In this document: piece after piece, positions 11,641-22,130 of the stretch
Layout: each line of letters starts with the position of its first letter
Numbering within the stretch: position 1 is the stretch's first letter
Assembly: GCF_000247695.1 (NCBI RefSeq)
Contig: NW_004624801.1
Span: 5,101,869 to 5,165,868 of the forward strand
DNA from: Heterocephalus glaber
Taxonomy: Eukaryota > Chordata > Mammalia > Rodentia > Bathyergidae
Length of the DNA stretch: 64,000 nt
Direction: 5' to 3'
The notes under the pieces: model-generated
Told to the model about the DNA's origin: nothing
The model's input: the letters and a program-made list of their open reading frames with translations, nothing else
Databases searched by the model: none
Program-made: the position numbers and the translations under genes

Positions 11641-12155
11641 TGATAGCCACCCACCCACGGGTCGCTGCGGGTGGGCGGGGTGCGTCTGAGTTTGCCTTCA
11701 CCTGGTCCCAGCCTTCACCTGGTCCCTGCCTTCTCCCTCCGTTTCCTTTTTTAAAATCCCCCTATCTTAGCATCAGTTGTGACCATCGTCTCCCGCTTCT
11801 TTTCCGCGGGAGACCCCGGATTCGGAGCCACAGGTGCCGGGCGGTGAGTGCCCACGTGCTCGGCGGAGGGGCTCTGCGGGGGGCCCGCGCGGATACAGAA
11901 GTGTGCAGTGTGCCTCGGGTGTGTTTCTCCCCTCGTCCGGAAGCGCGGGGGGCTCCCGCGTGTGCAGGTGCCGGGGTGCGTGCGCGCAGTTTTGCCTCAG
12001 GCGTTCCTTTAGATGCTTCTCAGGTCGGGGTGCCACAAGACGTACAATCCCCGCCCCACGTGAGTCCCTGCGAGTGTGCTTTCCCCGCTTTCCGTCCCTG
12101 GGAGAGAGGGTGCAAGTGCCCGAGAAGACTGACAAGAGTGTAGAGGTCACTCACC

Positions 12156-12250
12156 GACTCCGCGGGCGCCTCCGGGATCCCCAAACTCTACTCCCCCGCC
12201 CTCTTCACGCAATCTAACGGCAACATTCTATTGCCCTTCGAAGTAACTGA
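12156..12250 (-). other. Candidate untranslated first exon ending at a minus-strand donor
   Basis: The minus strand reads GGAGTCG/GTGAGTGACC, a strong donor sequence, with exon end at 12155. The start is only bounded by the CCAAT box upstream. No start codon with a convincing frame is seen, so it would be 5' UTR. Confidence 0.35.
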
Positions 12251-12262
12251 CGGGGCTTTGGG

Positions 12263-12267
12263 CCAAT
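12263..12267. promoter_or_regulatory. CCAAT box (NF-Y type)
   Basis: GGCCAATCAC on the plus strand, that is GTGATTGGCC on the minus strand, about 110 bp upstream of the minus-strand splice donor and 80 bp from the ACTACATTACCCA motif. Confidence 0.5.
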
Positions 12268-12344
12268 CACCGCGCAGATCCCAACAGAAACTGGACCAGT
12301 GCTGTACGATCGCGGGAGAGCGGCTGCCTCCCGCAGAGGGTCGG

Positions 12345-12357
12345 TGGGTAATGTAGT
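12345..12357 (-). promoter_or_regulatory. ACTAYRNNNCCCR-type promoter motif (ZNF143/THAP11 class)
   Basis: The minus strand reads ACTACATTACCCA, an exact fit to the degenerate ACTAYRNNNCCCR motif found in many CpG promoters. The fit is seen; protein binding is inferred. Confidence 0.5.
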
Positions 12358-12421
12358 CTTCAGTTACTAACCCTGCCCACAAAGCGCAAAGCCTCCTGGA
12401 AGATGTGGTTACTTTATGGGA

Positions 12422-12431
12422 GCGCATGCGC
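12422..12431. promoter_or_regulatory. NRF1-type palindromic site
   Basis: GCGCATGCGC, a perfect palindromic match to the NRF1 consensus, common in promoters of nuclear genes for mitochondrial proteins. It lies upstream of the inferred minus-strand start. Confidence 0.6.
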
Positions 12432-12799
12432 GTGCACGTTCCTGGCGCCTTCGAGGGAGGCCAGTCGCAAAGCCGGAAAGTCGCTACCTCTAAGGTCCCT
12501 TGGCTTAGTGGTGTGTGGCTCGGAAGTCACCGTGCAGGGTGTGGAAGGTTAGGGCGTGCGCAATTTGACCCGCTTTCCCCAGAACCTTCGTAGTCCCGGA
12601 ATCCAGATAATCTAAATTTGGAAAAGATGGAGGGAAGCCTTCCAAAATCCTGGAGGACAGAGGAAGAAAATAGATGGGCTCTTATGATCAGAATGTGTAG
12701 AGAGGGTTTTTACCCCTAAAGTTTGTTATATGTAAATTCATGTTATAAAAATAATATTAAACTATATTGACAGAAAAAATGTGGAAATGAAGGGGAATA

Positions 12800-12894
12800 G
12801 GGCCGGGGATTTAGCTCAGTGGTTCTGGCGCCTGCCTCGAAAGCGTAAGGTCCTGAGTTCGATTCCTGGTACCAAAAAAAAAAAAAAAAAGAAA
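12800..12894 (+). repeat. ID SINE
   Basis: GAAATGAAGGGGAAT before, GAAATGAAGGGAAAT after. Confidence 0.92.
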
Positions 12895-12925
12895 GAAATG
12901 AAGGGAAATGACTCCTGTGGCTCTC

Positions 12926-13011
12926 TTTTTTTTCCTTTTGTTTGGTACAGGGGATTGAACTCAGGACCTTGTGCTTGCAAGGCAGGCGCTGAAACCACTG
13001 AGCTAAATCCC
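12926..13011 (-). repeat. ID SINE, inverted beside the previous copy
   Basis: TGTGGCTCTCTT on both sides. Confidence 0.92.
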
Positions 13012-13097
13012 TTGTGGCTCTCTTATACACTGGCATCAGGGTTGCAGGATAGTACTTCCTCCTGTCTTTTTAAATTGAGAGGATTTTTTCTTATTTG

Positions 13098-13440
13098 TCT
13101 TGTTTCAGTACTGGGAATTGAACCAAGCACCTCAAGCATGTTAGGCAAGGGCTACTATTAGATTACACCTCCAGCCCTTTTTATTTTACTTTGAGATAAG
13201 GTCTTGCTAAATTCCCCAGGCTGAGCTGGGGATGATGTTGCTGAGCCAGGAGGATCACCGCGAGTTCGAGGCCAGCCTGGGGTGCATAGTGAGTCCAAGG
13301 ATCCAAGGCCATCCTGAACTACATAGCGAGACCCTGTCTCAAAAAAAAAAAAAATTGCCCACGCTGACCTCTAGCTTGCAATCTTGCTGCCTCAGCCTTC
13401 TGAGTAGCTGGGATAAGCATGCACCACCTCATCAAGCATT
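13098..13440 (-). repeat. B1-ID dimer with a plus-strand B1 nested
   Basis: ID part 13105-13180 (TGGGAATTGAACCAAGCACC), B1 part resumes at 13357 (GCCCACGCTGACCTC). A plus B1 (GAGCCAGGAGGATCACCGCG to GTCTC and A tail) fills about 13228-13356. Confidence 0.75.
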
Positions 13441-13655
13441 TAACTGCATTTTTTATATTAGAGTAAGATAATTCTGACTTACAGCTTTAAAACATTTTTA
13501 TTGTGGAAATTGTCACACATATGCAAAATAGGAAGAGAAGCCTACTGAACCCCCATATGGTCACTAGTTGCCTTACCAACTCACCGCCAAGCTTGTTTCC
13601 TCTGTACCTTCACCTGTCTCACGCTGTTCTGGACATTATTTTGAAGTAAATACCA

Positions 13656-13745
13656 GGGCCGGGGATTTAGCTCAGGGGTTCCACTGCCTGCCTCGAAAGC
13701 GCAAGGTCCTGAGTTTGATCCCCGGTACCAAAAAAAGAAAGAAAA
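13656..13745 (+). repeat. ID SINE
   Basis: TGAAGTAAATACCAG on both sides. Confidence 0.93.
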
Positions 13746-13814
13746 TGAAGTAAATACCAGACATACAGTTTCACTAGTTAACATTTCAGTAGACATTCTA
13801 AAAAACAACCGTTC

Positions 13815-13922
13815 TACCAGGTGTGGCACATGCATGTAATCCAAGCAGTTGGGAAGATGACAAGTTCAAGGCTAGCCTGGACAACATAGTGAGACAATCT
13901 AAAAAATAAATAAATAAATAAA
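13815..13922 (+). repeat. B1-type SINE, shortened
   Basis: CCAGGTGTGGCACATGC start, AAATA-repeat tail. Confidence 0.8.
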
Positions 13923-13935
13923 TGAAACTTTACAA

Positions 13936-14045
13936 GGACGGGGGATGTAGCTTGGTGCCACACCTGCTTTGCAAGCACAAGGTCCTGAGTTCAATCCCTG
14001 GTACCACAAAACGAAGGAAGGAAGGAAGGAAGGAAGAAGGAAAGA
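13936..14045 (+). repeat. ID SINE with GGAA-repeat tail
   Basis: GGGGGATGTAGCTTGGTGCC start; tail grew into a GGAA microsatellite at 14014-14040. Confidence 0.85.
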
Positions 14046-14093
14046 ACATAATATCCAATATTTACAAAAAAAATTTACAAAAGCATTTCTCTT

Positions 14094-14182
14094 CTTTTTT
14101 TGTTTTTTGGTACCAGGGATCAAACTTGGGACCTTGCGCTTTCGAGACAGCCGGCCACACCACTGAGCTACATTCCCAGCCC
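14094..14182 (-). repeat. ID SINE
   Basis: AAAGCATTTCTCTT on both sides. Confidence 0.92.
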
Positions 14183-14214
14183 CAAAGCATTTCTCTTTTT
14201 AAAACATACCCACA

Positions 14215-14309
14215 GAGCCAGGTATGTAGCTCAGTGGTTCCAACGCCTGCCTGGCAAGTGCAAGGTCCCGGGTTCAATCCCTGGTACCAAAATAAATAAA
14301 TAAATAAAA
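14215..14309 (+). repeat. ID SINE
   Basis: AAACATACCCAC before, AAACATATCCAC after; AAAT-repeat tail. Confidence 0.9.
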
Positions 14310-14471
14310 TAAACATATCCACAAACTATCACTCCCTCTGCCAAAATCAATAATAATTATAATATCAAATATGGATTTAGTGTTTACATTTCTTGATTGA
14401 CATGTAAATCTCTAAGGACAGTTTGAATTAAAGTCTAAATTGTATGTTGCAACTGATTAATATATCACTTA

Positions 14472-14682
14472 ATTTTTTTTTTTATGGTACTGGCTATCAA
14501 ACTCAGGACTGCCACTGAGCTAAATCCCCAACACTTTTTGTTGTAGTTTTTTGAGACAGGGTCTCACCTGTAGTCCAGGCTGGCCTTGAACTCACTGTGT
14601 GGCATAGGCTGGCCTCAAACTCATGGCGATCCTCCTGCCCCAGCCTCCTGATTACAGGCCTGTGTCACCATGCCCAGCTCAC
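14472..14682 (-). repeat. Partial ID followed by B1-type SINE
   Basis: Deleted ID at 14472-14532; B1 at 14541-14682 (GAGACAGGGTCTCACCTG to CACCATGCCCAGCTC). Confidence 0.8.
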
Positions 14683-14693
14683 GTATATATATA

Positions 14694-14789
14694 TTTTTTT
14701 ATTTTTTATTTTTTTGGTACCGGGGATCAAACTCAGGTCCTTGTGCTTGCGCAGCAGGCAGTAAAACCACTGAGCTAAATCCCCGGGCC
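14694..14789 (-). repeat. ID SINE, GCTGCGC subfamily
   Basis: TTGTGCTTGCGCAGCAGGCA centre; T-rich left edge. Confidence 0.88.
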
Positions 14790-14869
14790 TCTTATATATT
14801 TTTAAATTTACAGTCTCCTTGTAATCTTTCATTCCTCCCTCCTTTGTCCTTCTTTCCCTCCCTACTTTC

Positions 14870-14978
14870 TTTTCTTTTTTTCTTTTTTGTTGTTTTTTGT
14901 TTTTGGTACCGGAGATCAAACTCAGGACCTTGAGCTTGTGCGGAAGGTGCCGGAACCACTGAGTTAAATCCCAGGCCC
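14870..14978 (-). repeat. ID SINE, GCTGCGC-like
   Basis: GGTACCGGAGATCAAACTCA body; long T/G tail at left. Confidence 0.87.
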
Positions 14979-14979
14979 T

Positions 14980-15274
14980 CTTTTTTTCTTTTTTATAGAG
15001 AACTCACAGTTCACTTTTATTCAGAGAACAGAAAAACAGCAAAAAAAAAAGAAAGAAAGAAAAGAAAAACAGCAACTTTTGCTCAGACTAGAAGAAATTC
15101 AGCCATTGGTTTGGAATCTGTACTCAAACTACACATGCAATGAGGACAATATTATGCTAACACAATTGATTTGCTGATTGTCTACTGTTTATCTAATATT
15201 AACAATTATTAACAGAGCAGTGCAACTAGTTTTTGGAACAATCCTTATAGTGTTACAGTGTCAGGCATAACGTT
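14980..15274 (-). pseudogene. SKP1: SKP1 pseudogene, 3' UTR and probable poly(A) remnant
   Basis: Sequence after the coding part continues with GCCTGACACTGTAACACT, which I recognise as SKP1 3' UTR, and AATAAA (plus strand TTTTATTC near 15016). It ends at a T-rich run (14979-14995), the likely remnant of the poly(A) tail. An A-rich patch at 15041-15068 is probably a later expansion. Confidence 0.75.
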
Positions 15275-15965
<691 letters not shown>

Positions 15966-15989
15966 GGTGTTTGGTCTCTAGAGGGCTGC

Positions 15990-16545
15990 AGGGCCAGGGC
16001 AGATGGGAGCAGGAAGATGTCCCCACATCCAGGAGAACAGCAGCAGACAAAGCCACTCTCTTTTTGGTTTTCGAGACAGTGTCTCCTTGTGTGCTCCAAG
16101 CTGTTTTGAACTCATGATCTTCCTGCCTCAGTTTCCTGAGTGCTTAGATTACACCCATGCACTACCACGCCCAGACCTACCTGCAATTTCTTTCCTTTCC
16201 TTTTTTTTTAAGCTCCTTTATGTGAATATCTTCACTTTCAGTGCTACCTTGGTACTTGCTGTTAATTGGTTCTTGCTGTTCTTGTTAATTGGTACTTGCT
16301 GTTAATTGGTAGGCGCGACGAATTGGAAAGGGTTCTGAGTCAGGAGGCGACACCAGCTTCTAGCTTGCATGTCCAGTACCAAACAATGAGTAACAAATAC
16401 CAGGACAGAATTTTCATGTCAAAATGTGTTGAGAACCAAATTTGACAGTTAAGCTCCAAGGTATGAGTGCATTGTCTCTTGGTCAGGGTATTTTTTTTCA
16501 CTCAGTGCCTTCCTTTCAAACAGCAGAAGTTTTCATTTATTTTAT
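15990..16545. other. Spacer with one B1-type SINE
   Basis: B1 minus at about 16060-16175. A short direct repeat TTAATTGGTACTTGCTG or close variants occurs at 16243-16310. Nothing else recognised. Confidence 0.5.
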
Positions 16546-16549
16546 TGTA

Positions 16550-16920
16550 CAGTGGATGCTCAAGTTACAACCAGCCTGACATCTAAACAACTTGGGTTAT
16601 GATCAGAAGTTTAGTTTTAATTTATGACCAAAGTCTTGAGTTACGACCTGAATGCTGGCCACTTGTGCTTCCAGATGGTCTCAGATACAGATTTAACCCT
16701 AAAGAGTTCTGGAAGGAACATGACAATATCCTTTCCTGTGTGGGGTTAATTGAGAAATCCTGGGCCAGTGTCTCTCTAAGGACACTGAGATCTGCCTGTG
16801 TACAGGAGAGAGACTTTGCAGGCTGTGTAGCTAAGCCTGAGCCTTCAATTGACCAACTTGAATTACAACTTACAACCAGCCCTCAGGAACAAATTGAGTT
16901 TGTAAGTCAAGGGTCCACTG
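16550..16920. mobile_element. Nonautonomous DNA transposon, Tigger/pogo-like, 371 bp
   Basis: Imperfect terminal inverted repeats: the left end CAGTGGATGCTCAAGTTACA pairs with the complement of the right end, CAGTGGACCCTTGACTTACA. TA precedes the left end and TTA follows the right. It resembles mammalian Tigger-class elements; subfamily not assigned. Confidence 0.7.
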
Positions 16921-16924
16921 TTAT

Positions 16925-17010
16925 TTATTTATTTGGTACCAGGGATCGAAGTCAGGATCTTGCGCTTGCAAGGCAGTTGGCGGAAACACTGAGCTAAATC
17001 CCCAGCCCTG
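16925..17010 (-). repeat. ID SINE
   Basis: GGTACCAGGGATCGAAGTCA body; inserted directly beside the DNA transposon end. Confidence 0.88.
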
Positions 17011-17011
17011 T

Positions 17012-17157
17012 TTTGGTTTTTTGAGACAGTTTCACTATGTAGTTCAGGCTGGCCTTGACTTCACTATGTAGCCCAGGGTGACAGAAAACTCAAGGTGATC
17101 CTCCTGTGTCAGCCTCCCAAGTGCTGGGATCACAGGCGTGTGCCACTACGCCCACTG
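17012..17157 (-). repeat. B1-type SINE
   Basis: TTGAGACAGTTTCACTATG to GCCACTACGCCCA. Confidence 0.88.
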
Positions 17158-17205
17158 CTCACATGTTTTCTCATAAAGTTACAGTTTTCTCATAAAGTTG
17201 GGAGG

Positions 17206-17283
17206 TATTTTTTGGTACCGGGATCGAACTCGGGTCCTTGTGCTTGCAGCAGACGGTGAAACCACTGAGCTAAATCCCCGGCA
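17206..17283 (-). repeat. ID SINE
   Basis: CATAAAGTT repeats around it; GCTTGCAGCAGACGGTG centre. Confidence 0.85.
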
Positions 17284-17476
17284 TAAAGTTACAGTTTTAA
17301 GTGTTACACATAGGTCTCTGATCCATTTTAAATTAATTTTTGTGTTGGATGTGAGATACAATTTTTTTTTTTGCTTTTAGATATTTATTGTCCCAGCATG
17401 TAAAACAGTGTTTTTGTTGAGAAATCTATGTTTTTTCTCTATTAAATTGCCTTTTTCACTTTTGCTGAAAATCAGA

Positions 17477-17770
17477 GCCAGGCATGGTGGCCCATGCCTA
17501 TAATCCCAGCACTCTGGGAGGCTGAGGTAGGAGGATTCAAAATTCAAGCCCTGGGCCGGGAATTTAGCTCAGTGGGTTTGCCGCCTGCTGCGCAAGCGCA
17601 AGGACCCGAGTTTGATCCCCGGTACCAAAAAAAAAAAAAAAAAATTCAAGCCCTGCCTGGTTAACTTAGCAATTTGGTGATAACCTGTCTAAATAAATAA
17701 AAATTTAAAATGGGCTGGGGGTGTAATAGCTCAGTGTGAAGGCCCTGGGTTCAATTCCTAGTACTTCAAA
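17477..17770 (+). repeat. B1-ID dimer with nested ID
   Basis: B1 17477-17552 resumes at 17643; an ID (GCTGCGC type) at 17553-17642 with duplication ATTCAAGCCCT. The dimer's own older ID part follows at about 17713-17770. Confidence 0.85.
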
Positions 17771-17778
17771 AATAAGTG

Positions 17779-17950
17779 GCTGGGTGCAGCAATAAGTGTG
17801 GTGGTGCCTGCCTGTAATCCCAGCCGTTGGGAGGCTGAGGCAGGAGGATCATCATGAGTTTGAGGCCAGCCTGAGCTACATAGTGAGTTCAAGGCCAGCC
17901 TTGACTACATAGTGAAGCCCTGTCCCCCCAGAAAACCAAAAAAACCAAAA
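17779..17950 (+). repeat. B1-type SINE
   Basis: GGCTGGGTGCAGCAATAAG start, two GGCCAGCCT units, tail of AAAACC. Confidence 0.85.
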
Positions 17951-18088
17951 AGAAAATCAATTTCAGTTGTTTACATGTATGCAGGAGTTTGACTTCTGCT
18001 TTTTCTCATGCAAGATAAATAATAAAATAATAAGCACTGTCCACACAGAACATGGGAAGAAGGTACCGCAGTTAAGAAATGTTAAGGT

Positions 18089-18173
18089 GGGGCCCGGGAT
18101 TTAGCTCAGTGGTGCCACCGCCTGCCTTGAAAGTGCAAGGTCCTGAGTTCGATCCCTGGTACCAAAAAGAAAA
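18089..18173 (+). repeat. ID SINE
   Basis: AGAAATGTTAAGGTG before, AGAAACGTTAAGGTG after. Confidence 0.92.
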
Positions 18174-18434
18174 GAAACGTTAAGGTGACCCACCTTGATA
18201 TGCAGCTGCCACAGAAATCTGCCTTCCTGCCCTTCTTGCGAGAGTGTCCATAACTGTGCCCTTGGGGCTGCCTCTGGCCCCACCTCCTCTTCATCCTGCC
18301 CGTGGGCTGCCTTCGTTCTCCGTGAAAATGCACTCTTCACGTCACGTCTTTTTCAGTTACTCAGGCCAACTGTTGTCTGAAAATATCAAATGAAAAGTTC
18401 CAGAAATAAACAATTCACAGCTTTGATTAATTTG

Positions 18435-18618
18435 TGATACTAGGGATGGAACCCAGGGCCTTCACACTGAGCTACATCCCTGGCCCTTTTTATTTTTTAT
18501 TTTTCATTTTGAGACAGGATCTCACTAAGATGCCCCACTGGACTCAAACTTGGAATCCTCCTGCCTTAGCCTCTGAGAATACTGGGATTACAGGTGTGTG
18601 CCACTGTGCCCTGTACTT
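18435..18618 (-). repeat. B1-ID dimer
   Basis: ID part GGGATGGAACCCAGGGCC, then T/A linker, then B1 part GAGACAGGATCTCACTAAG. Confidence 0.85.
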
Positions 18619-18652
18619 CATATGTTTTTAGTGTAGTATTTAGTTATTTAAC

Positions 18653-18686
<34 letters not shown>

Positions 18687-18690
18687 CGCG
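18653..18690. repeat. Alternating (TG)n(CG)n tract
   Basis: Uninterrupted purine-pyrimidine alternation ending in five CG steps. Confidence 0.95.
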
Positions 18691-18693
18691 TTT

Positions 18694-18770
18694 TCTGGTA
18701 CCAGGGATTGAATTCAGGACCTTGAGCTTGAGAGGTTGGTGAGGTGCCACTGAGCTAAATTTCCAGCCCA
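18694..18770 (-). repeat. ID SINE
   Basis: GGTACCAGGGATTGAATTCA body, adjoining the (TG)n(CG)n tract. Confidence 0.85.
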
Positions 18771-18779
18771 TTATTTATT

Positions 18780-19018
18780 TATTTGCAGTGCTGGGAATGA
18801 GACCCAGGGCCTCAGACATGCTAGGCAAGTGCTCTACCACTGATCTAAACTCCCAGCCCTCTTCCCACTGCCCTTTTTTGAGACAGGGTCTTGCTATGTT
18901 GCTCAGGTTGTCCTTGAACTCCCAGGCAGGCCTCTAGGAGCTCCAGGAGGAACTCAAGTGCTCCTCCTGCCTCAGCCTTACAAGTACCTGGGACTACACA
19001 TCTGCCACTCCATACCTG
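18780..19018 (-). repeat. B1-ID dimer
   Basis: ID part GAGACCCAGGGCCTCAGAC, B1 part GAGACAGGGTCTTGCTATG. Confidence 0.82.
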
Positions 19019-19111
19019 GTTAATAACTTTTTACAGTATATTTTAATAATTGTTCTATTTTATTATTGGTTATTGTTAATCTTTTACTGTGCCTAAATTC
19101 TATTTATTTAT

Positions 19112-19260
19112 TTTGGTTTTTTGAGACAGGGTCTCACTATGTAGTTCAGGCTGGCCTTGAACTCATTATGTAGCCCAAACTAGCCTTGAACTCACGGCAA
19201 TCCTCCTGCCTCAGCCTCCTAAGGGCTGGGATTACAGACAAGCACCACCACACCCAGTTT
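19112..19260 (-). repeat. B1-type SINE
   Basis: GAGACAGGGTCTCACTATG to CACCACCACACCCAG with internal duplication. Confidence 0.9.
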
Positions 19261-19674
19261 TCTGTCCCTAAATTCTTATGATAAGTAAACTTTATCATAA
19301 GTATGTATGTACAGGGAGAAAACAAAATACACATAAGGGCTGGTTTTATCCATAGTTCCAGGTGCTCGTGGGGGTCTTGGAGTGTATTCTGAGGACAGGG
19401 GGCGCTATTGTCCTTTGTCCTGCTGGAGGAGAACAACAGCAAGGTCCTATTTTAGAATAGGCCTCCCTCATGGCCATTCATTCAGCAGAGAAGACAGTAG
19501 GGACTTTGCCACAGCTACCTGTAGAGTGAGTCGGTCTCAGGAACCACAGATCCTCAGGACCGGAAAGATCCATGGGGTTCCAGGTCCGGCTGGGGCCCAG
19601 AGGGGCCAGGTGCTATCCCTGAGGTCCCTCAAACTCAGATGGCAAATAGGTAGGTGATGAGCTTAGTGGCAGGT

Positions 19675-19777
19675 GGGCCAGGGATTTAGCTCAGTGGTGC
19701 CATGCCTGCCTCACAAATGCAAGGTCCTGAGTTTGATCCCCGGTACCAAAAAAAAATAAAAAAAAAAAAAAAAAAAA
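19675..19777 (+). repeat. ID SINE
   Basis: AGCTTAGTGGCAGGTG before, AGCTCAGTGACAGGTG after; long A tail. Confidence 0.88.
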
Positions 19778-19789
19778 TAGAGCTCAGTG

Positions 19790-20360
19790 ACAGGTGCCAG
19801 CCTTGCAGGGCTTAGGTGCTGGTTCTAGTTTTTGCATACTTAAGATCTGGTCATTTCATCTGAAGTGAAATATATTTGGTAAGTCATGTCATGTGAAAAG
19901 AAAACCCAGAAAGTAACAACAGTTCCCGTCAGCTTGGGGAAGTGAATCCTTCTGTGACCTCATCTACTCTGACCCTCGCCAGATCTATTCCGAGCTCCTT
20001 TGGACTTCCCCCGCCTCTGAGCAGCAGACACCTCCTCGGCCTGACCAACCACACAGAGCTGGTATTTAGCAGCTGGCAAAGTGAAAGCGTCTCTTACTGT
20101 CAAAGGAGCTGGTCAGCCAGGCTGTCTGTCAGAGGTCTGTTGGAAGCCAACTTGTTTTGTGTTTGTGGCAAGACACTTTTTTTTTCTGTACTATAGTGTA
20201 TTCATCTATAACGATGAAGAAATAAGATGTAAGGGTGTCCCAGCCTTGCTGCCTCTACTTCCACAGATCTTTAAAAAAAAATTTGCGCCTTTACGAGGCA
20301 TCCCATGGTTCTCAACAACTTCACTTGACACAACAATCATTTGGGAGGGTGATTTTAAAA
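19790..20360. other. Unique spacer
   Basis: No repeat or gene recognised. Short open frames here show no family resemblance. Confidence 0.4.
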
Positions 20361-20362
20361 TG

Positions 20363-20575
20363 CACACTAGGCATGGTGGTGCACACCTCTAATTCCAAGG
20401 GTCTGGGAGGCTGAGACAGGAGGATCACAAGTTTGAAACCAGCCTGGGAAATGTAATGACTTAGACCCTGTTTCAAAATTTAAAAAGAAAAATTTTTAAT
20501 CAAAATTTAAAAAAAAATAAGGGTTGGGGATATAGCTCAATGTGAAGGGCCCTAGATTCAGTCCTCAATACAGGA
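20363..20575 (+). repeat. B1-ID dimer
   Basis: CTAGGCATGGTGGTGCACAC start, AAA-rich linker, then GGGGATATAGCTCAATGTG. Confidence 0.83.
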
Positions 20576-20776
20576 GAAAGTAAAATGCAGATGACCTCCT
20601 CCCTCAGGATATTCACTCTGGTCAAGCAGGACCAAGATGGGGCCCGGAAATGAGTATTTGGCTGATGGCCCACCTGTGCAGATGCTGAATAGGCGCTCCT
20701 ATCCCTGCTGAGTGTCCAAGGCTGCCCCTTGTTTCCTCTGTCTTTCTCTTCTTTTTTGTTTCTTCTTTTCTGTGTG

Positions 20777-21098
20777 TGGTACTGGGGATTGAACTCAGAG
20801 CCTTCACACTGAGGTACATCCCCAGTCCTTTTTATTTTTATTTTTTCCAGGCAGGGTCTTGCTGAGGCCAGGTTCCCCAGGCTAGGCTCCAATTCCTAGG
20901 CTCAGGAGAGCCTCCCAGCTTGGTCTTCTAGCTGGGACTAACTGGGTGTGGTGGTGCACAGCCATAATCCCAGCACTTGGGAGGCTGAGGCAGGAGCATC
21001 GTCATAAGTTAGAGGCCAGGCTAGACTACATAGTGAGACTGTCACAACAAAATAGAGTAGCTGGCACTGCAGGTGCCTGCCACCACCACGCCTGATTG
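20777..21098 (-). repeat. B1-ID dimer with nested plus-strand B1
   Basis: ID part GGGGATTGAACTCAGAGCC; B1 part cut at 20940 and resumed at about 21056. A plus B1 (GGGTGTGGTGGTGCACAGCC) lies between. Confidence 0.78.
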
Positions 21099-21323
21099 CC
21101 CTTGTTTCTTTCTGTTTATGACGCAGATCAAGCACCTCTGTTTTCTCCCTTTTTTTTTTCAATCATCAAATATATATGGAGTGTCTGCTTTGGCTAGAAA
21201 CTGTTTTAAAGGCTGGGAACAGAGCAGTTCTTGAATCAGAACCCCTGTTCTCTAGGAGCTGTCTTTCTTTCACTTAACCACATGCCGCTTCTGTGCCTTC
21301 CTATTCCGAATATTTCACTGTGC

Positions 21324-21400
21324 GTGGCTAGGGGTGTAGCTCAGTGGCACAGTGCACATGTAGGACCCTGGGTTTGATCCCCATCGTCCCTCAAAAATTC
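21324..21400 (+). repeat. Older ID-type SINE
   Basis: GGGGTGTAGCTCAGTGGCAC and CCCTGGGTTTGATCCCC. Confidence 0.8.
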
Positions 21401-21574
21401 CCACGTGTAGACACACACACAGTTTATTTATTCATTCACTTCTCGAAAGACTCCTTGGTTTTTTCCAAATTTTAGCTTTCATAAAGTTAGTGAACCGAAA
21501 GCGCTGGTTTTTGCATGAATATAAATTTCCATCATTTTTTTGTTTCGTTTTGTTCTGTTCTAAACTTTCAGGGT

Positions 21575-21750
21575 AAGCTGGGTATGGTGGCACATGCCTG
21601 TTATCCCAGCACTCCAGAGGCTGAGGCAGGAGGATTGCTTTGAGTTTGAGGCCAGTCCAGGCTACATAGTGAGTTCAAGGCCAGCCTAGACTACATAGTG
21701 AGACCTTGTCTCTAAAAAAGAAAGAAAGGAAGAAAGGAAGGAAGGAAGAC
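21575..21750 (+). repeat. B1-type SINE with GAAA/GGAA tail
   Basis: GCTGGGTATGGTGGCACATG start, duplicated GGCCAG unit, purine tail. Confidence 0.9.
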
Positions 21751-21939
21751 AACCAAAAGAAAAAAACCTTTTGAACACTATAACTGAGAAAAGCATGAAA
21801 AACCAATTACTTGGAATTGGTTGGAAGATTCTAGAAGTTCTGACAGGCTGCAGGGGCCAAAGATAGTTCCTTTTTTGAACTTTCAGATTTACTCATCAAA
21901 TGACTCGAACACCAGTAAACCAGAAAAAAAAAAAAAAAG

Positions 21940-22130
21940 GGCTGGGTGTGGCAACACGCACCTGTAAGCCCAGCACTCCGGGAGGCTGAGGCAGGAAGAT
22001 GGTAAATTTGAGCCCAGCTCAGGCAATTTTATGACCCTGTTTTAAAATTAAAAATAATAAAGAGAGGGCTGGGGACATAGGTCAGTGTGAAGGCCCTGGG
22101 TTTAATCCCTAGTACCCCCCCACACACAAA
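21940..22130 (+). repeat. B1-ID dimer
   Basis: GGGCTGGGTGTGGCAACACG start and GGGGACATAGGTCAGTGTGA ID part. Confidence 0.83.

Larger units (their letters stand above)
11650..12620. promoter_or_regulatory. CpG-rich promoter island, possibly the SLC25A19 promoter (reading minus)
   Basis: CpG dinucleotides are frequent here and rare in nearly all other unique DNA of the window; no SINE interrupts about 970 bp. It carries an NRF1-type palindrome, a CCAAT box, an ACTACATTACCCA motif and several CCGGAAG-like ETS cores. There is no clear TATA box. A good minus-strand donor (GTGAGTGAC) lies at 12146-12154. In the human map as I recall it, SLC25A19 lies next to the GRB2 3' end, is transcribed in the same direction, and starts about 29 kb away, as here. 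No coding exon of that gene is visible to the left, so the gene name is an inference. Confidence 0.7.
18350..19410 (-). mobile_element. Tigger-like DNA transposon remnant split by SINEs
   Basis: Pieces at 18350-18434 (ATTCCAGAAATAAACAATT-like), 19020-19111 (TTATTATTGGTTATTGTTAA) and 19262-19410 (AAACTTTATCATAAGTATGT, then GTGGGGGTCTTGGAG) match in order a well known mammalian DNA transposon. Three B1-type SINEs and one ID separate them. Orientation and subfamily uncertain. Confidence 0.55.

Noticed and set aside
11773..12217. 125-127-codon frames on both strands of the CpG island
   Set aside because: Open frames are expected by chance in GC-rich promoters; arginine/proline-rich peptides with no family match.
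12743..14933. Many 60-130-codon frames with shared peptides such as [15 protein letters not shown] and TTELNPRP
   Set aside because: These are translations of ID SINEs in different frames and strands; the same peptides recur wherever an ID copy lies.
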